Assembly (NCBI GenBank): GCA_009377535.1
Contig: WHTV01000006.1
Coordinates: forward strand, 23,261 to 87,260
Length of the DNA: 64,000 nt
Source of the DNA: Kiloniellaceae bacterium
GTDB taxonomy: Bacteria > Pseudomonadota > Alphaproteobacteria > Kiloniellales > Kiloniellaceae
Direction of reading: 5' to 3'
Numbering within the stretch: the first letter of the stretch is position 1; the number at the start of each line of letters is the position of its first letter. The translations under genes and the position numbers were made by a program. Below the pieces are notes generated by a model that searched no databases, was not told the DNA's origin, and was given only the letters and a program-made list of their open reading frames with translations. Positions 7,482 to 18,268 of this stretch are shown one piece after another.

Positions 7482-8282
7482 TCAGCCGTCCAAGCCCGCG
7501 AGCAGCAGGTCCGGACGGTCCGTAATGAGGCAGTCGACGCCCTTGTCGAGCAGCCGACGGCCGGCGCGCACGCCATTGACCGTATAGACCGCAAAGGCAT
7601 AGCCCGCCGCCTTCACCGCCGCGACATCGGCGCGGCGGGTGCGCTGCCAGTCGAGATGCAACGAGGCGCACTCCAGCGCGGCCATGGCCTGGCGCCAGTC
7701 CCTGGGGAATCCCCCGGCAAGGAGCCCGCGCGGCCAGTGCGGTGCGACGCGCTGGGCGACCGCCAGCGACGCGCGCTCGAAGCTGCTGATCAGCGGCGGC
7801 AGGCGATCCTGCGGCCAGAGCGCCAGCATCCGGGTCAGCGCGAGCTCGGCCGTCTCTGCGGCGAGGCCGGCGGTCGGCTTGATCTCCACATTGGGGGTGA
7901 GGCCGAGTTCCAAGAGGCAGGCGACGGTATCCTCCAGGGAGGGCACCCGGCAGTCGGCCCGTCCAACGAAGCGCCGACCGTCCCTCAGCCCGTACCTGCG
8001 TGCGAAGCCGAGCGAGGCGTCGAGGCCGCGCACCTTGGCGAAGGGCGTCTTCGCCATCGCGCCCTTCACGCCGGTGGTACGCTGCAGGGTGTCGTCATGG
8101 AACAGCACCGGCTCGCCGTCGGCGGTCAGCATGACGTCGAATTCGACCCAGCGGGCGCCGGCGGCGGCGGCCGCCTTCATGGAGGAAAGAGTGTTCTCCG
8201 GCGCCAGGGCCTTGGCACCGCGGTGGCCCATGATCCTGGGCAGCCGCAAGGGCGGCAAAGAAAAAGCCGGCGGAGAGGTCAT
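7482..8282 (-). CDS. ugpQ: Glycerophosphodiester phosphodiesterase
   Basis: A 266-residue GDPD-family TIM-barrel enzyme that hydrolyses glycerophosphodiesters to glycerol-3-phosphate and an alcohol. Signature residues are visible: MGHRGAKALAPENTL with the catalytic His, the metal-binding E-x-D in WVEFDVML, and HDDTLQRTTG. Late motifs NVEIKP and AVYTVN also fit. There is no signal peptide, so it is cytosolic like UgpQ. The ATG at 8282 begins MTSPPAF. The start codon lies in the loop of the pnp terminator-like hairpin, so initiation on read-through transcripts might be hindered. pnp ends 50 bp upstream on the same strand; fabI is convergent. Confidence 0.9.
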   Translation of the reverse strand: MTSPPAFSLPPLRLPRIMGHRGAKALAPENTLSSMKAAAAAGARWVEFDVMLTADGEPVLFHDDTLQRTTGVKGAMAKTPFAKVRGLDASLGFARRYGLRDGRRFVGRADCRVPSLEDTVACLLELGLTPNVEIKPTAGLAAETAELALTRMLALWPQDRLPPLISSFERASLAVAQRVAPHWPRGLLAGGFPRDWRQAMAALECASLHLDWQRTRRADVAAVKAAGYAFAVYTVNGVRAGRRLLDKGVDCLITDRPDLLLAGLDG

Positions 8283-8305
8283 GTCGCCATCACCCCGCCG
8301 CCGGC
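8261..8305 (-). terminator. pnp terminator spanning the ugpQ start codon
   Basis: Reverse strand: GCCGGCGG (8305-8298) pairs with CCGCCGGC (8273-8266), followed by TTTTT (8265-8261). The 24-nt loop contains the ugpQ ATG (8282-8280). It ends transcripts from pnp, whose stop is at 8333, and overlaps the first codons of the next gene. Confidence 0.6.
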
Positions 8306-8332
8306 TCCGTCGTTCGGCTTTGCGAAAGGACC

Positions 8333-10441
8333 TTAGCTGGCCTTGGCCTCGAGGTCCTCGCCGGTGTCCTGATTCACGCGCTTCATGGACAGCTTCACCT
8401 TGCCGCGGTCCATGCCGATGCACTTCACCTTCACGGCGTCGCCTTCCTTCACCACGTCGGCGACGGTGTTGACGCGCTCGGACGCCAGCTCGCTGATGTG
8501 GACCAGACCGTCACGCGGCCCGAGGAAGTTCACAAAGGCGCCGAAGTCGACCACCTTCACGACCTTGCCGCTGTAGATCTCGCCGATCTCCGGCTCCGCC
8601 ACGATCGACCTGATCCAGTCGAGCGCCGCCTCCGCCTTATCCTGATCGACCGCCGACACCTTCACGGTGCCATCGTCCTCGATGTCGATTTTGGCGCCGG
8701 TTTCTTCGCAGATCTCGCGGATCACCTTGCCGCCAGTGCCAATCACGTCGCGGATCTTGTCCTTGGGAATGTTGATCACGGTGATGCGCGGCGCGTTCTC
8801 CGACACGCCTTCGCGGGCCGAGGTGAGCGCCTTGTTCATCTCGCCGAGGATGTGCATGCGGCCGTCACGCGCCTGGTTGAGCGCGACTTCCATGATCTCC
8901 TTGGTGATCGAGGTGATCTTGATGTCCATCTGCAGCGAGGTGATGCCGGTCGCCGTGCCGGCCACCTTGAAGTCCATGTCGCCGAGATGATCCTCGTCGC
9001 CGAGGATGTCCGACAGCACGGCGAAGTCGTCGCCCTCTTTGATCAGGCCCATGGCGATACCGGCTACCGGCCGGGCCAGCGGCACGCCGGCGTCCATCAG
9101 CGACAGTGAGGCGCCGCAGACCGTCGCCATCGAGGACGAGCCGTTGGACTCGGTGATCTCGGAGACCACGCGGATGGTGTAGGGGAAGTCCTCCTTGGCC
9201 GGCAGCAGCGGGCGCACGGCGCGCCAGGCCAGCTTGCCGTGGCCGATCTCGCGGCGGCCCGGAGCCAGGCGGAAGCTGCACTCACCCACCGAGTAGGGCG
9301 GGAAGTTGTAGTGCAGCATGAAGTGTTCGCGGTAGCTGCCTTCCAGGGAGTCGACGAGCTGCTCGTCCTGGCCAGTACCCAGCGTGGTGGTGACCAGCGC
9401 CTGGGTCTCGCCACGGGTGAACAGGGCCGAGCCGTGGGTCAGCGGCAACACGCCGACCTGGGACACGATCGGCCGGATGTCCTTGGTGGTGCGGCCGTCG
9501 ATGCGCTTGCCGGTCTTCAGGATGCCGCCGCGTACGACCTCGCTTTCGAGCGCCTTGAACAGACCGGAAGCGTGCTCCTTTTCCGCATCGGTGAGGGGCT
9601 CGCCGGCAGCCTCGCGCACGGCGGCCACCTTGGCCTGGCGGGCCAGCTTGTTGACTTCGGTGTAGGCCTCGGCCAGCTGCTCGATGACGCCACCGGCGAC
9701 CAACTTGTCTCTGACCTGTGCGATCTCGGGCGCCGGCGGCGGCACGTCGCGCGGCTCCTTCGCGCAACGTTCGGCCAGCGCGATGATGCAGTCGATGACC
9801 GGGCCCATCTGCTCGTGGCCGAAATTCACGGCCCCCAGCATGATGTCCTCGGGGAGCTCCTGAGCCTCCGATTCCACCATCAGTACGCCGTCGCGGGTGC
9901 CGGCGAGAATGAGATCCAGCGAGGAATCCCCCATCTCGTCCATCAGCGGATTGAGGATGTACTGGCCGTCCTTGTAGCCGACGCGGGCGGCGCCGATCGG
10001 GCCGAGGAACGGCAGACCGGAAATGGTCAGCGCGGCAGAGGCACCGACCATGGCGACGATATCCGGGTCGTTCTCCAGGTCGTGGCTCAGAACGGTGCAG
10101 ATCACCTGCGTCTCGTTCTTGTAGCCCTTGGCGAAGAGCGGACGGATCGGGCGGTCGATGAGGCGAGAGACCAGGGTCTCCTTCTCGGAGGGACGACCCT
10201 CGCGCTTGAAAAAACCGCCCGGAATCTTGCCGGCGGCGAAGGTCTTTTCCTGGTAGTTCACGGTGAGCGGGAAGAAATCCATGCCCGGCCGGGGCGAGGA
10301 TTCGCCGACCGCGGTGCAGAGCACCACGGTGTCGCCGTAGGTTGCCAGCACGGCGCCATTTGCCTGGCGCGCAATGCGGCCGGTTTCCAGGGTCAGCTTG
10401 CGACCGCCCCACTCGATTTCCTGCTTATGAATATCAAACAT
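8333..10441 (-). CDS. pnp: Polynucleotide phosphorylase
   Basis: A 702-residue phosphorolytic 3'-5' exoribonuclease of the degradosome type. Two RNase PH domains cover about residues 1-540, linked by an alpha-helical segment. A KH domain follows at about 550-610 ([20 protein letters not shown]) and an S1 domain at about 620-690 ([20 protein letters not shown]). The phosphate-binding stretch [13 protein letters not shown] of the second PH core is intact. It degrades mRNA and can polyadenylate RNA. rpsO-pnp is the usual order. The 288-bp leader contains a long hairpin like the RNase III site through which E. coli PNPase controls itself. Confidence 0.97.
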   Translation of the reverse strand: MFDIHKQEIEWGGRKLTLETGRIARQANGAVLATYGDTVVLCTAVGESSPRPGMDFFPLTVNYQEKTFAAGKIPGGFFKREGRPSEKETLVSRLIDRPIRPLFAKGYKNETQVICTVLSHDLENDPDIVAMVGASAALTISGLPFLGPIGAARVGYKDGQYILNPLMDEMGDSSLDLILAGTRDGVLMVESEAQELPEDIMLGAVNFGHEQMGPVIDCIIALAERCAKEPRDVPPPAPEIAQVRDKLVAGGVIEQLAEAYTEVNKLARQAKVAAVREAAGEPLTDAEKEHASGLFKALESEVVRGGILKTGKRIDGRTTKDIRPIVSQVGVLPLTHGSALFTRGETQALVTTTLGTGQDEQLVDSLEGSYREHFMLHYNFPPYSVGECSFRLAPGRREIGHGKLAWRAVRPLLPAKEDFPYTIRVVSEITESNGSSSMATVCGASLSLMDAGVPLARPVAGIAMGLIKEGDDFAVLSDILGDEDHLGDMDFKVAGTATGITSLQMDIKITSITKEIMEVALNQARDGRMHILGEMNKALTSAREGVSENAPRITVINIPKDKIRDVIGTGGKVIREICEETGAKIDIEDDGTVKVSAVDQDKAEAALDWIRSIVAEPEIGEIYSGKVVKVVDFGAFVNFLGPRDGLVHISELASERVNTVADVVKEGDAVKVKCIGMDRGKVKLSMKRVNQDTGEDLEAKAS

Positions 10442-10535
10442 GCTTATTAGGTCCTTCCAACCTGTCGCTTGCCTAACCGACGCACCCAGATGGCGGCGTC
10501 AGCGCGTGCCGTAATGCAAAGCGCCGGACCCGCGC

Positions 10536-10577
10536 AAAGGGCGTCCTGACCGGGGAAAGTTCCCCCGGACGCCCCTT
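10536..10577 (-). promoter_or_regulatory. Long stem-loop in the pnp leader (RNase III-type site)
   Basis: Reverse strand: AAGGGGCGTCC (10577-10567) pairs with GGACGCCCTTT (10546-10536), and an inner GGGGGAA/TTCCCC helix extends the stem. It lies about 95 nt before the pnp start. In E. coli a comparable double-stranded leader is cut by RNase III and then removed by PNPase. Only TTT follows, so terminator function is weaker but possible. Confidence 0.5.
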
Positions 10578-10706
10578 ACGTCGGCCCGGCCCTCAAAAGA
10601 CCATCGTGCCGGCACATCCACGATGTCGCTTACCTTCATGCCATCCAATCGTCCCACCCGCGCGGTATCCTTGCCGGCGCTGGGGCCGGCGGGGTACCGC
10701 GACAAG

Positions 10707-10726
10707 GGGATCTTCCATGGATCCCC
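10707..10726 (-). terminator. Hairpin after rpsO
   Basis: GGGGATC (10726-10720) pairs with GATCCCC (10713-10707) on the reverse strand, starting 3 nt after the rpsO stop. Only TT follows, so this is a weak terminator or an mRNA 3'-end protection and processing element. Confidence 0.4.
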
Positions 10727-10729
10727 GCC

Positions 10730-10999
10730 TTAGCGGCGCAGACCTAAGCGCTGGATCAAGGCGTCGTAGCGCGCCTTTTCCTTGCCCTTCACATAGTCCA
10801 GCAGGCGCCGGCGCTGGCCGACCATGACCAAGAGGCCGCGGCGCGAGTGGAAATCCTTGCTGTGCGTCTTGAGGTGCTCGGTGAGGTTCGAGATCCGCTC
10901 CGAGAGGATTGCGACCTGAACTTCCGGCGAGCCGGTGTCACCCTCGTGGGTGCCATACTCTTGAACCAGCGCAGTCTTGCGCTCGGCAGTGATCGACAT
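10730..10999 (-). CDS. rpsO: 30S ribosomal protein S15
   Basis: An 89-residue primary binder of 16S rRNA helices 20-22 in the central domain of the small subunit. Length and the core sequence [20 protein letters not shown] and [19 protein letters not shown] are typical, with the C-terminal Y-x-x-L-I-x-x-L-G-L-R-R ending. It starts at 10999 ([13 protein letters not shown]), 17 bp after truB, and precedes pnp, as in most proteobacteria. In E. coli S15 represses its own translation; no such pseudoknot could be judged here by eye. Confidence 0.97.
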   Translation of the reverse strand: MSITAERKTALVQEYGTHEGDTGSPEVQVAILSERISNLTEHLKTHSKDFHSRRGLLVMVGQRRRLLDYVKGKEKARYDALIQRLGLRR

Positions 11000-11016
11000 C
11001 GCGATGTCTCCAATAA

Positions 11017-11955
11017 CTAAAGGTTCAGAACCCGAACCGGATGAAGTTCGCCTGCTTCATAACGGACCAGCGCCACCGGCTTGCCGCCGGCTGTGGTAAA
11101 GACGATGGATCCGTTGCTGAGCTCGCTGATGCGATCGCGGTTGGCGCGCGCCACCATGGACACGGCCTGCCCGCAACGCAGGCGGTTCGCCTCGGTTTCG
11201 GAAAGAGCCAGCGCCGGGATGTCGTCCAGCGCAGTCTCCACCGGGAGCACCTGCTCCAAGGCGGCGGGACTATGCCCCATCGATTCCAGGGAATCCAGCA
11301 AAATCGCGTCGGCTTCCGTGAACGGCCCTACGGTTAATCGCCGCAACTCTACGATGTGGGCGACGGTTCCGGTCGCCCGCCCCAGATCGCGCGCCAGGGA
11401 GCGCATATAGGTTCCCTTGCCGCAGTGCACCTCGAAGACAGCGTGATCGCGGTCCGGCATCGCCTCCAGGGTGATGGCATGCACCATCACCTTGCGCGCC
11501 TGCAATGCGAAGTCGGTCTGGGCGCGGGCCAGGTCGTAGGCCCGTCGGCCGCCCACCTTGATGGCGGAGTAGATCGGCGGGATCTGGTCGATCTCCCCAG
11601 TGAAGCCGGCCAGCACGGCGGCGATCTCGGCCGCGTCGGGGCGGTGCGGATGGGTCTCGATGACCTTGCCTTCGGCGTCGTCGGTCTCCGTCGCCTCGCC
11701 CCAGCGCAGGGTGAAACGGTAGCTCTTCCGCCCGTCCATCACGTAGGAGACGGTCTTGGTCGCCTCGCCGAGGGCGATGGGCAGCAGGCCGCTGGCCAGC
11801 GGGTCGAGGGTACCACCGTGGCCAACCTTGCGCGGCCGCAGGATGCGGCGCACGCGGCCGACCACTTGCGTCGAGGTGAGGCCGAGCGGCTTGTCGATGA
11901 CGATCCAGCCGTTGACCGGCGGCAGCTTATCGGAGGCGGCGGCCTTATTGGGCAT
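11017..11955 (-). CDS. truB: tRNA pseudouridine(55) synthase TruB
   Basis: A 312-residue enzyme making pseudouridine 55 in the T-loop of tRNAs. The catalytic Asp51 lies in [14 protein letters not shown], followed by the family motifs [16 protein letters not shown] ([16 protein letters not shown]) and [16 protein letters not shown] short PUA-like end follows ([16 protein letters not shown]). The start at 11955 ([13 protein letters not shown]) overlaps the rbfA stop by 11 nt, so the two are translationally coupled. A GTG-type start upstream at 11988 would add an Arg-rich stretch not typical of the family. Confidence 0.95.
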   Translation of the reverse strand: MPNKAAASDKLPPVNGWIVIDKPLGLTSTQVVGRVRRILRPRKVGHGGTLDPLASGLLPIALGEATKTVSYVMDGRKSYRFTLRWGEATETDDAEGKVIETHPHRPDAAEIAAVLAGFTGEIDQIPPIYSAIKVGGRRAYDLARAQTDFALQARKVMVHAITLEAMPDRDHAVFEVHCGKGTYMRSLARDLGRATGTVAHIVELRRLTVGPFTEADAILLDSLESMGHSPAALEQVLPVETALDDIPALALSETEANRLRCGQAVSMVARANRDRISELSNGSIVFTTAGGKPVALVRYEAGELHPVRVLNL

Positions 11956-12421
11956 CGGGCCCGCCCTCGGGCGCGCCGTCGTCCGCATCGTCCGCCTCCG
12001 CCTCGACGTCCTGGACCACCCTGGGGTGGTGCAGCAGGGCGTTAATGCGGGCCGCCTCGTCGAAGGAGTGGTCGGCCTGAAACGACAGCCGCGGGGTATA
12101 GCGCAGTTGCACTTCCTGGGAGAGCTGGCTGCGCAGGAAGCCCGCGGCGTGGTTCAGCGCTTCGATCACCTTCGCGAGATCACCGCCGCCGAGCGGCACC
12201 ACGAAGGCGGTGGCGCTCTTGAGGTCAGGGCTGATGCGCACCTCGGTCACCGTCAGGTTGGTCGCGGCGAGCTGTGGATCGCGCAGATCGCCGCGCGTCA
12301 GCAGGCGCGCCAGCGCATGGCGCAGCTCCTCGCCGACCCGCAGCTGACGCTGGCTTTTGCTTTGGCTGGATCCCTGTGAGGACGCCTTGGCGCGCCCCTT
12401 GGCGCTTCGCGAATGAGCCAT
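11945..12421 (-). CDS. rbfA: Ribosome-binding factor A
   Basis: A 158-residue KH-fold assembly factor that binds the 30S subunit near helix 1 of 16S rRNA and helps its late maturation and cold adaptation. The family core begins at about residue 28 (RVGEELRHALARLLTRGDL) and includes LTVTEVRISPDLKSATAFV and the end LSFQADHSFDEAARINALL. A basic Ser/Lys/Gln-rich N-terminus precedes it and an acidic tail follows, both common in alphaproteobacteria. It is placed between infB (82-bp gap upstream) and truB (overlapping). Confidence 0.95.
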   Translation of the reverse strand: MAHSRSAKGRAKASSQGSSQSKSQRQLRVGEELRHALARLLTRGDLRDPQLAATNLTVTEVRISPDLKSATAFVVPLGGGDLAKVIEALNHAAGFLRSQLSQEVQLRYTPRLSFQADHSFDEAARINALLHHPRVVQDVEAEADDADDGAPEGGPDAQ

Positions 12422-12503
12422 ATCACATTTCCGGCCCGAGGATCAGACCCCGGTTCGGGCTGTGGACCGGCAACGCCACCGGCGCCGGGCCCGCAAGCCG
12501 AAC

Positions 12504-15098
12504 CTAGAGTTCGCGGGCGATTTCCTCGATCTCGTAGCACTCGATCTGGTCGCCGACCTGGATGTCGGTGTAGTTCTCGAAGGCCATGCCGCACTCGTAG
12601 CCGTCTCTCACTTCCCGCACCTCGTCCTTGAAGCGCCGCAGCGTCTTCAGGGTGCCGGCGTGAACAACCACGTTGTCGCGCAGCAGGCGCACCTTGGCGC
12701 CGCGCTTGACGACACCCTCGGTCACCATGCAGCCGGCCACCTTGCCGACCTTGGAGTTCGTGAACACTTGGCGGATTTCCGCGTAGCCCAGGAAGTTCTC
12801 CTGTTGCTTGGGCGCCAGCAGGCCGCTCATGGCCGCCTTCACGTCGTCGACCACGTTGTAGATGATCGAGTAATAGCGGATGTCGACGCCGTCGCGCCGC
12901 GCCATCTGGCGCGCCTGCGGATTGGCGCGCACGTTGAAGGCGATGATCATGGCCCCGGTGGCATTCGCCAGAGTGACGTCCGACTCGTTGATGCCGCCGA
13001 CACCGCTGTGCAGCACGCGCACCTTGACCTCGTCGGTGCCCAGCTTCTCGAAGGAACTGACGATGGCTTCCATCGAGCCGTGCACGTCCGACTTGACGAC
13101 GACGGGCAACTCGGAGGCTACACCCTCCTTGATACGGCTCATCATCTGCTCCAGCGTGCCGCGGCCGGTGGAGGCGATCTCCTTCTCGCGCCGGCTGCGC
13201 TGGCGGTACTCGGCGATCTCGCGGGCGCGGCCCTCGTTCTCCATCACCGTGAAGTCGTCGCCCGCCAGCGGCGTGCCGTTGAGGCCGAGCACCTCGACCG
13301 GCGTGGCCGGACCGGCTTCCAGAATCTGCTCGTCGCGCTCGTTCACCAGGGCACGCACGCGGCCCCACTCGCCGCCGGCGACGAAGATGTCGCCGACCTT
13401 CAAGGTGCCGCGCTGGACCAGCACGGTGGCGACCGAGCCGCGGCCGCGCTCAAGCTTGGCCTCGATGATGACGCCTTCGGCGGGACGCTTGGGATTGGCC
13501 GTCAGCTCCAGCACTTCCGACTGCAGCAGGATGGCCTCCTCGAGCTTGTCGAGGTTGGTCTTCTTCAGCGCCGAAACTTCGATGGCGAGGAGATCGCCGC
13601 CGAGATCCTCGGTGATCAGCTCGTGCTGCAGCAGCTCCTGCTTCACCCGGGCGACGTCGGCGCCCGGCTTGTCGATCTTGTTGATCGCCACGATGATCGG
13701 CACCTGGGCGGCTTTGGCGTGGTTGATCGCCTCCACCGTCTGCTCCTTGATGCCGTCGTCGGCGGCCACCACCAGCACCACGATATCGGTCACCGTGGCA
13801 CCGCGCAGGCGCATTTCGGTGAAGGCGGCGTGGCCCGGGGTGTCGATGAAAGTGATGCGGTCGCCCGAAGCGAGGCGCACCTGGTAGGCGCCGATGTGTT
13901 GGGTAATGCCGCCAGCCTCGCCGGAGACCACGTCGGTGGCGCGCAGGGCATCGAGCAGCGAGGTCTTACCGTGGTCGACGTGGCCCATGATGGTGACCAC
14001 CGGCGGCCGCGGCATCAGCTCCTCGGCACGGTCGTCGGCGCCACGCATGCCAATTTCCACGTCGGCGGCGGACACGCGCTTTGCCTTGTGGCCGAATTCC
14101 TCGACCACCAGCTCTGCCGTATCGGCGTCGATCGGCTGGTTGATGGTTGCCATGACCCCCATTTTCATCAAGGATTTTACGACTTCGGCGCCGCGCGCGG
14201 CCATACGGTTGGCCAGATCCTGCACGGTCATCACCTCGGGGATCACCACCTCGCGCACCACCTTCAGGGGCGGCTGATGCGGCTGTTGGCCGGCGGCGCG
14301 CATTTGCTTCTCGCGCTGGCGCTTCATCGCCGCCAATGAGCGCTGACGGCCTTCCTGGCCGTCGAGGGCCTGGTTGATGGTCAGCTTGCCGGCGCGGCGG
14401 CGCGGTTCCCCGCGGGTGCGCGCAGGCGCCTTCGGCGGAACCACGGGACCGCCCTTACGCGCCTTGGCGCGGGCCAGCGAGTCGTCATCCTCAGCCGATT
14501 CTCCCGCCTTGGCGGCAGGACCAGGACGCGCCCGGTCCCTGCCGGCGCCGGGCGCACTGCCCGGCACGCCCGCCGTGTCCACCTCGACAGCGGGCGCTCC
14601 TGCGGCGGCCGTGCCCGGCTCGGGTGCGGACTCGGCTGCCAGCTTGCGGGCCTCGGCTTCCTCGGCCTCGCGAAGCGCGCGCTCTGCGGCATCACGCTTG
14701 GCTTGCGCGGCGCGGACCACGGCCTCCTCGGCCTCGCGCACCTTGCGTGCGGCCTCTTCCTCGCGGGCAATCTCGAGGGCTCGCGCGCGGCTCGCGCGCT
14801 CCTCTGCGGAGAGCCGTCGGGCAGGTTTGTCCTCGACCTCGGGCAGGGGGGCCGGCGTCGGCGCCTCGGACAGCGCCGCTTCGGCCTCGGCCGCCGCTTC
14901 GGTCACTTCCTTCATGCTTCCCGTGGAGCCGCGCTCGAAAGTGCGGCTACGCTTCACCTCGACCGTGACCGCTTTGGAGCGGCCATGGCTGAAGCTCTGG
15001 CGCACCTGGCCGGTTTCGACCGTCTTCTTCAGTTGCAGCTTCCCCGGTTGGCTCAGCTTCAACGGCCGCTTGGCTTCTGGTTCCTTGCTCGTCGTCAT
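12504..15098 (-). CDS. infB: Translation initiation factor IF-2
   Basis: An 864-residue GTPase that brings initiator fMet-tRNA to the 30S subunit. Layout: a basic IF2-associated N-terminal segment (1-60), a long Ala/Glu/Arg-rich low-complexity and coiled region (65-270), the IF2_N fold (about 285-340), then the G domain with G1 [10 protein letters not shown] (371-380), G3 DTPGHA (419-424) and G4 NKIDKP (473-478), followed by the EF-Tu-like domain II and the C-terminal fMet-tRNA binding domains. It starts at 15098, 5 bp after the YlxR-type gene, within the rimP-nusA-infB operon. Confidence 0.97.
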   Translation of the reverse strand: MTTSKEPEAKRPLKLSQPGKLQLKKTVETGQVRQSFSHGRSKAVTVEVKRSRTFERGSTGSMKEVTEAAAEAEAALSEAPTPAPLPEVEDKPARRLSAEERASRARALEIAREEEAARKVREAEEAVVRAAQAKRDAAERALREAEEAEARKLAAESAPEPGTAAAGAPAVEVDTAGVPGSAPGAGRDRARPGPAAKAGESAEDDDSLARAKARKGGPVVPPKAPARTRGEPRRRAGKLTINQALDGQEGRQRSLAAMKRQREKQMRAAGQQPHQPPLKVVREVVIPEVMTVQDLANRMAARGAEVVKSLMKMGVMATINQPIDADTAELVVEEFGHKAKRVSAADVEIGMRGADDRAEELMPRPPVVTIMGHVDHGKTSLLDALRATDVVSGEAGGITQHIGAYQVRLASGDRITFIDTPGHAAFTEMRLRGATVTDIVVLVVAADDGIKEQTVEAINHAKAAQVPIIVAINKIDKPGADVARVKQELLQHELITEDLGGDLLAIEVSALKKTNLDKLEEAILLQSEVLELTANPKRPAEGVIIEAKLERGRGSVATVLVQRGTLKVGDIFVAGGEWGRVRALVNERDEQILEAGPATPVEVLGLNGTPLAGDDFTVMENEGRAREIAEYRQRSRREKEIASTGRGTLEQMMSRIKEGVASELPVVVKSDVHGSMEAIVSSFEKLGTDEVKVRVLHSGVGGINESDVTLANATGAMIIAFNVRANPQARQMARRDGVDIRYYSIIYNVVDDVKAAMSGLLAPKQQENFLGYAEIRQVFTNSKVGKVAGCMVTEGVVKRGAKVRLLRDNVVVHAGTLKTLRRFKDEVREVRDGYECGMAFENYTDIQVGDQIECYEIEEIAREL

Positions 15099-15103
15099 AT
15101 CCT

Positions 15104-15832
15104 CTAGCGCTCACCTTCGGTTGGGCGCCCAACCTCGTTTGTTTGCATCGCCACGCCCCGCAACCCTGCGAGACGCTGCACTTCTCTTAACAGGCCTTCG
15201 GCGAAGCGACCCGGCGCAACGCCGACATGCACCGCCGCCTCGCGACCGACCGCCGCGCCCAGTTCCGCCGCGCCGCAGAACTGCAGGACCGCCATCTGAG
15301 GACCCACCGCGTGGGCAAGGGCCTGAATCTTATGTCTTCCGTCCTCGGCGGCGTCCGCCGCCTGGATCAGCAGGCCGACCTCGCCGGCACGCAATGCGGC
15401 CTTCACCTTCTCAAATCCTGCCGCCACAGCCCCGGCGCGGCGCGCCAGGCCCAGCAAATCGAGGCAGCGCCTGAGCGCCAAACTCTCCACCTGCCGCGCC
15501 AGATCGTCGGGCACACGCACTTGCCTCTTGGCCGCCTTGGCAAAGAGGTTCTTGGCGCAGGCTTTGGCCATCATATCCTGACGCGCCTGCAACCACAAAC
15601 CCCGCCCTGGCAACCGTTCTGCCAGATCCGGTACCAGAGTGCCGTCCGGGCCGACCACGAAGCGCAGCAGCTGCGCCTTCGGCAGCACCAAACCGCTGGC
15701 CAGGCAGCGGCGCTGCGGCTCGGCGGGCATCGGCCCACTGCCGCGGCGGTGCTTGCCACCTGCCTGCCTGCCGGCCCCCTGCTCTCGGGCCGGGGGCGTG
15801 TCGCCGTCGGGACGGGCCGCTGTGCTTGCCAT
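15104..15832 (-). CDS. YlxR-family RNA-binding protein fused to an L7Ae-like domain
   Basis: A 242-residue protein. Residues about 41-110 form the YlxR (DUF448) domain, with [19 protein letters not shown] and the basic pocket [10 protein letters not shown]. Residues about 118-225 resemble the L7Ae/L30e-like YlxQ fold ([34 protein letters not shown]). In Bacillus these are two adjacent genes between nusA and infB; here they form one chain, which is common in alphaproteobacteria. It is predicted to bind RNA or ribosome assembly intermediates. The gene starts 5 bp after nusA and ends 5 bp before infB. The role is not well defined even in model species. Confidence 0.88.
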   Translation of the reverse strand: MASTAARPDGDTPPAREQGAGRQAGGKHRRGSGPMPAEPQRRCLASGLVLPKAQLLRFVVGPDGTLVPDLAERLPGRGLWLQARQDMMAKACAKNLFAKAAKRQVRVPDDLARQVESLALRRCLDLLGLARRAGAVAAGFEKVKAALRAGEVGLLIQAADAAEDGRHKIQALAHAVGPQMAVLQFCGAAELGAAVGREAAVHVGVAPGRFAEGLLREVQRLAGLRGVAMQTNEVGRPTEGER

Positions 15833-15837
15833 TCCGG

Positions 15838-17484
<1,647 letters not shown>

Positions 17485-17514
17485 AGCTCGTTTCGTTCCC
17501 AAGAAGTCTCGTCG

Positions 17515-18054
17515 TTAGTCCTGCCCGGGGTCGGGCTCGTCGGCCTTCCGGCTGGCGGCGACCAGATCGTCGGTCAGCACCAGCTTGGCCTTCTGCATGT
17601 CGGCGAAGGGCAGGGTGACCTCACCGTCTTCGCAAACCATCACAATGTGCTCGCCCTGCGTCCCCAACAGGCGTCCGCGGAAGCGGCGGCGGCCGTCGAC
17701 CGGCGGCGCCATTTCCAGCCGCGCCTCGAAGCCGGCGAAGCGATCGAAGTCGGCCAGGCGGGTCAGCGGCCGGTCGATGCCCGGCGAACTGACCTCCAGC
17801 GTGTAGGCGCTGTCGATCGGGTCCTCGACATCGAGGATCGCCGCCACGGCGCGGCTGACCTGGGCGCAGTCGTCAACGTTCATGCTGCCGTCGGCCCGCC
17901 GCTCGGCCATGATCTGCAGACAGAGGCGGTCGCCGCCGGTCAGCTGAACACGCACGATGTCGTAGCCCATCGCCTCGAGCGCCGGGGCGATCAGGCGTTC
18001 GACCTCCGCCGCCTTGCCTTCGCTGGTCTTGGCACTGGTCATGGTCTCGGTCAT
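17515..18054 (-). CDS. rimP: Ribosome maturation factor RimP
   Basis: A 179-residue assembly factor for the 30S subunit. Family features are clear: ALEAMGYDIVRVQLTGGDRL at the start of the alpha/beta domain, LDVEDPIDSAYTLEVSSPG with the invariant SSPGIDRPL, and the C-terminal Sm-like fold (FRGRLLGTQGEHIVM). The ATG at 18054 gives the usual length but lacks a good ribosome-binding site. A TTG at 18105, in frame, is preceded by GGAGG at 7 nt and would add 17 residues, so the start is uncertain. The leader contains a terminator and two competing base-pairings that could regulate nusA and infB too. Confidence 0.92.
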   Translation of the reverse strand: MTETMTSAKTSEGKAAEVERLIAPALEAMGYDIVRVQLTGGDRLCLQIMAERRADGSMNVDDCAQVSRAVAAILDVEDPIDSAYTLEVSSPGIDRPLTRLADFDRFAGFEARLEMAPPVDGRRRFRGRLLGTQGEHIVMVCEDGEVTLPFADMQKAKLVLTDDLVAASRKADEPDPGQD

Positions 18055-18202
18055 GGCAGTGGTATCGGCCAGCCCCGCAGAAGCCTTTTCCAAGGCCTGG
18101 GACAAAGCCCAACCTCCATTGCGATTACGATAATAAAAAAGGCGGGCCAGAGGCCCACCCTTCGGTAGCCCAGCGGTATCATTTTTGGCCGATACCGCCA
18201 CC
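18055..18202 (-). promoter_or_regulatory. Structured rimP leader with two competing pairings
   Basis: Two pairings use the same upstream strand. The local hairpin joins GCGGTATC (18198-18191) with GATACCGC (18180-18173). The long-range helix joins 18202-18186 with 18071-18055: 17 positions with one mismatch and two G-U pairs, of which 11 (GGTATCGGCCA with TGGCCGATACC) are perfect. The downstream strand ends directly at the rimP ATG (18054). The terminator at 18135-18159 lies between them. Confidence 0.45.
18135..18159 (-). terminator. Intrinsic terminator between trmB and rimP
   Basis: Reverse strand: GGTGGGCC-TCT-GGCCCGCC (18159-18141) with a U-run of six (18140-18135). It lies 110 nt after the trmB stop and about 80 nt before the rimP ATG. 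It may end trmB transcripts, or act as an attenuator for the rimP-nusA-infB operon. Confidence 0.8.
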
Positions 18203-18268
18203 TTGATCGGGGCGACTGTACGCCGCAGACCCGCAGCCTGCAAGGCTTTTTCTGGCCTCGGTAAAGTC

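Noticed and set aside
12462..14339. Long open frame on the forward strand opposite infB (625 codons)
   Set aside because: It lies antisense to the well-supported IF-2 gene; the composition is a GC-rich mirror of its codons and no family match appears.
18051..18119. Possible 22-codon leader peptide ending in the ATGA of the rimP start
   Set aside because: No ribosome-binding site before its ATG and the GGAGG inside it fits the TTG start of rimP better; kept only as a note.
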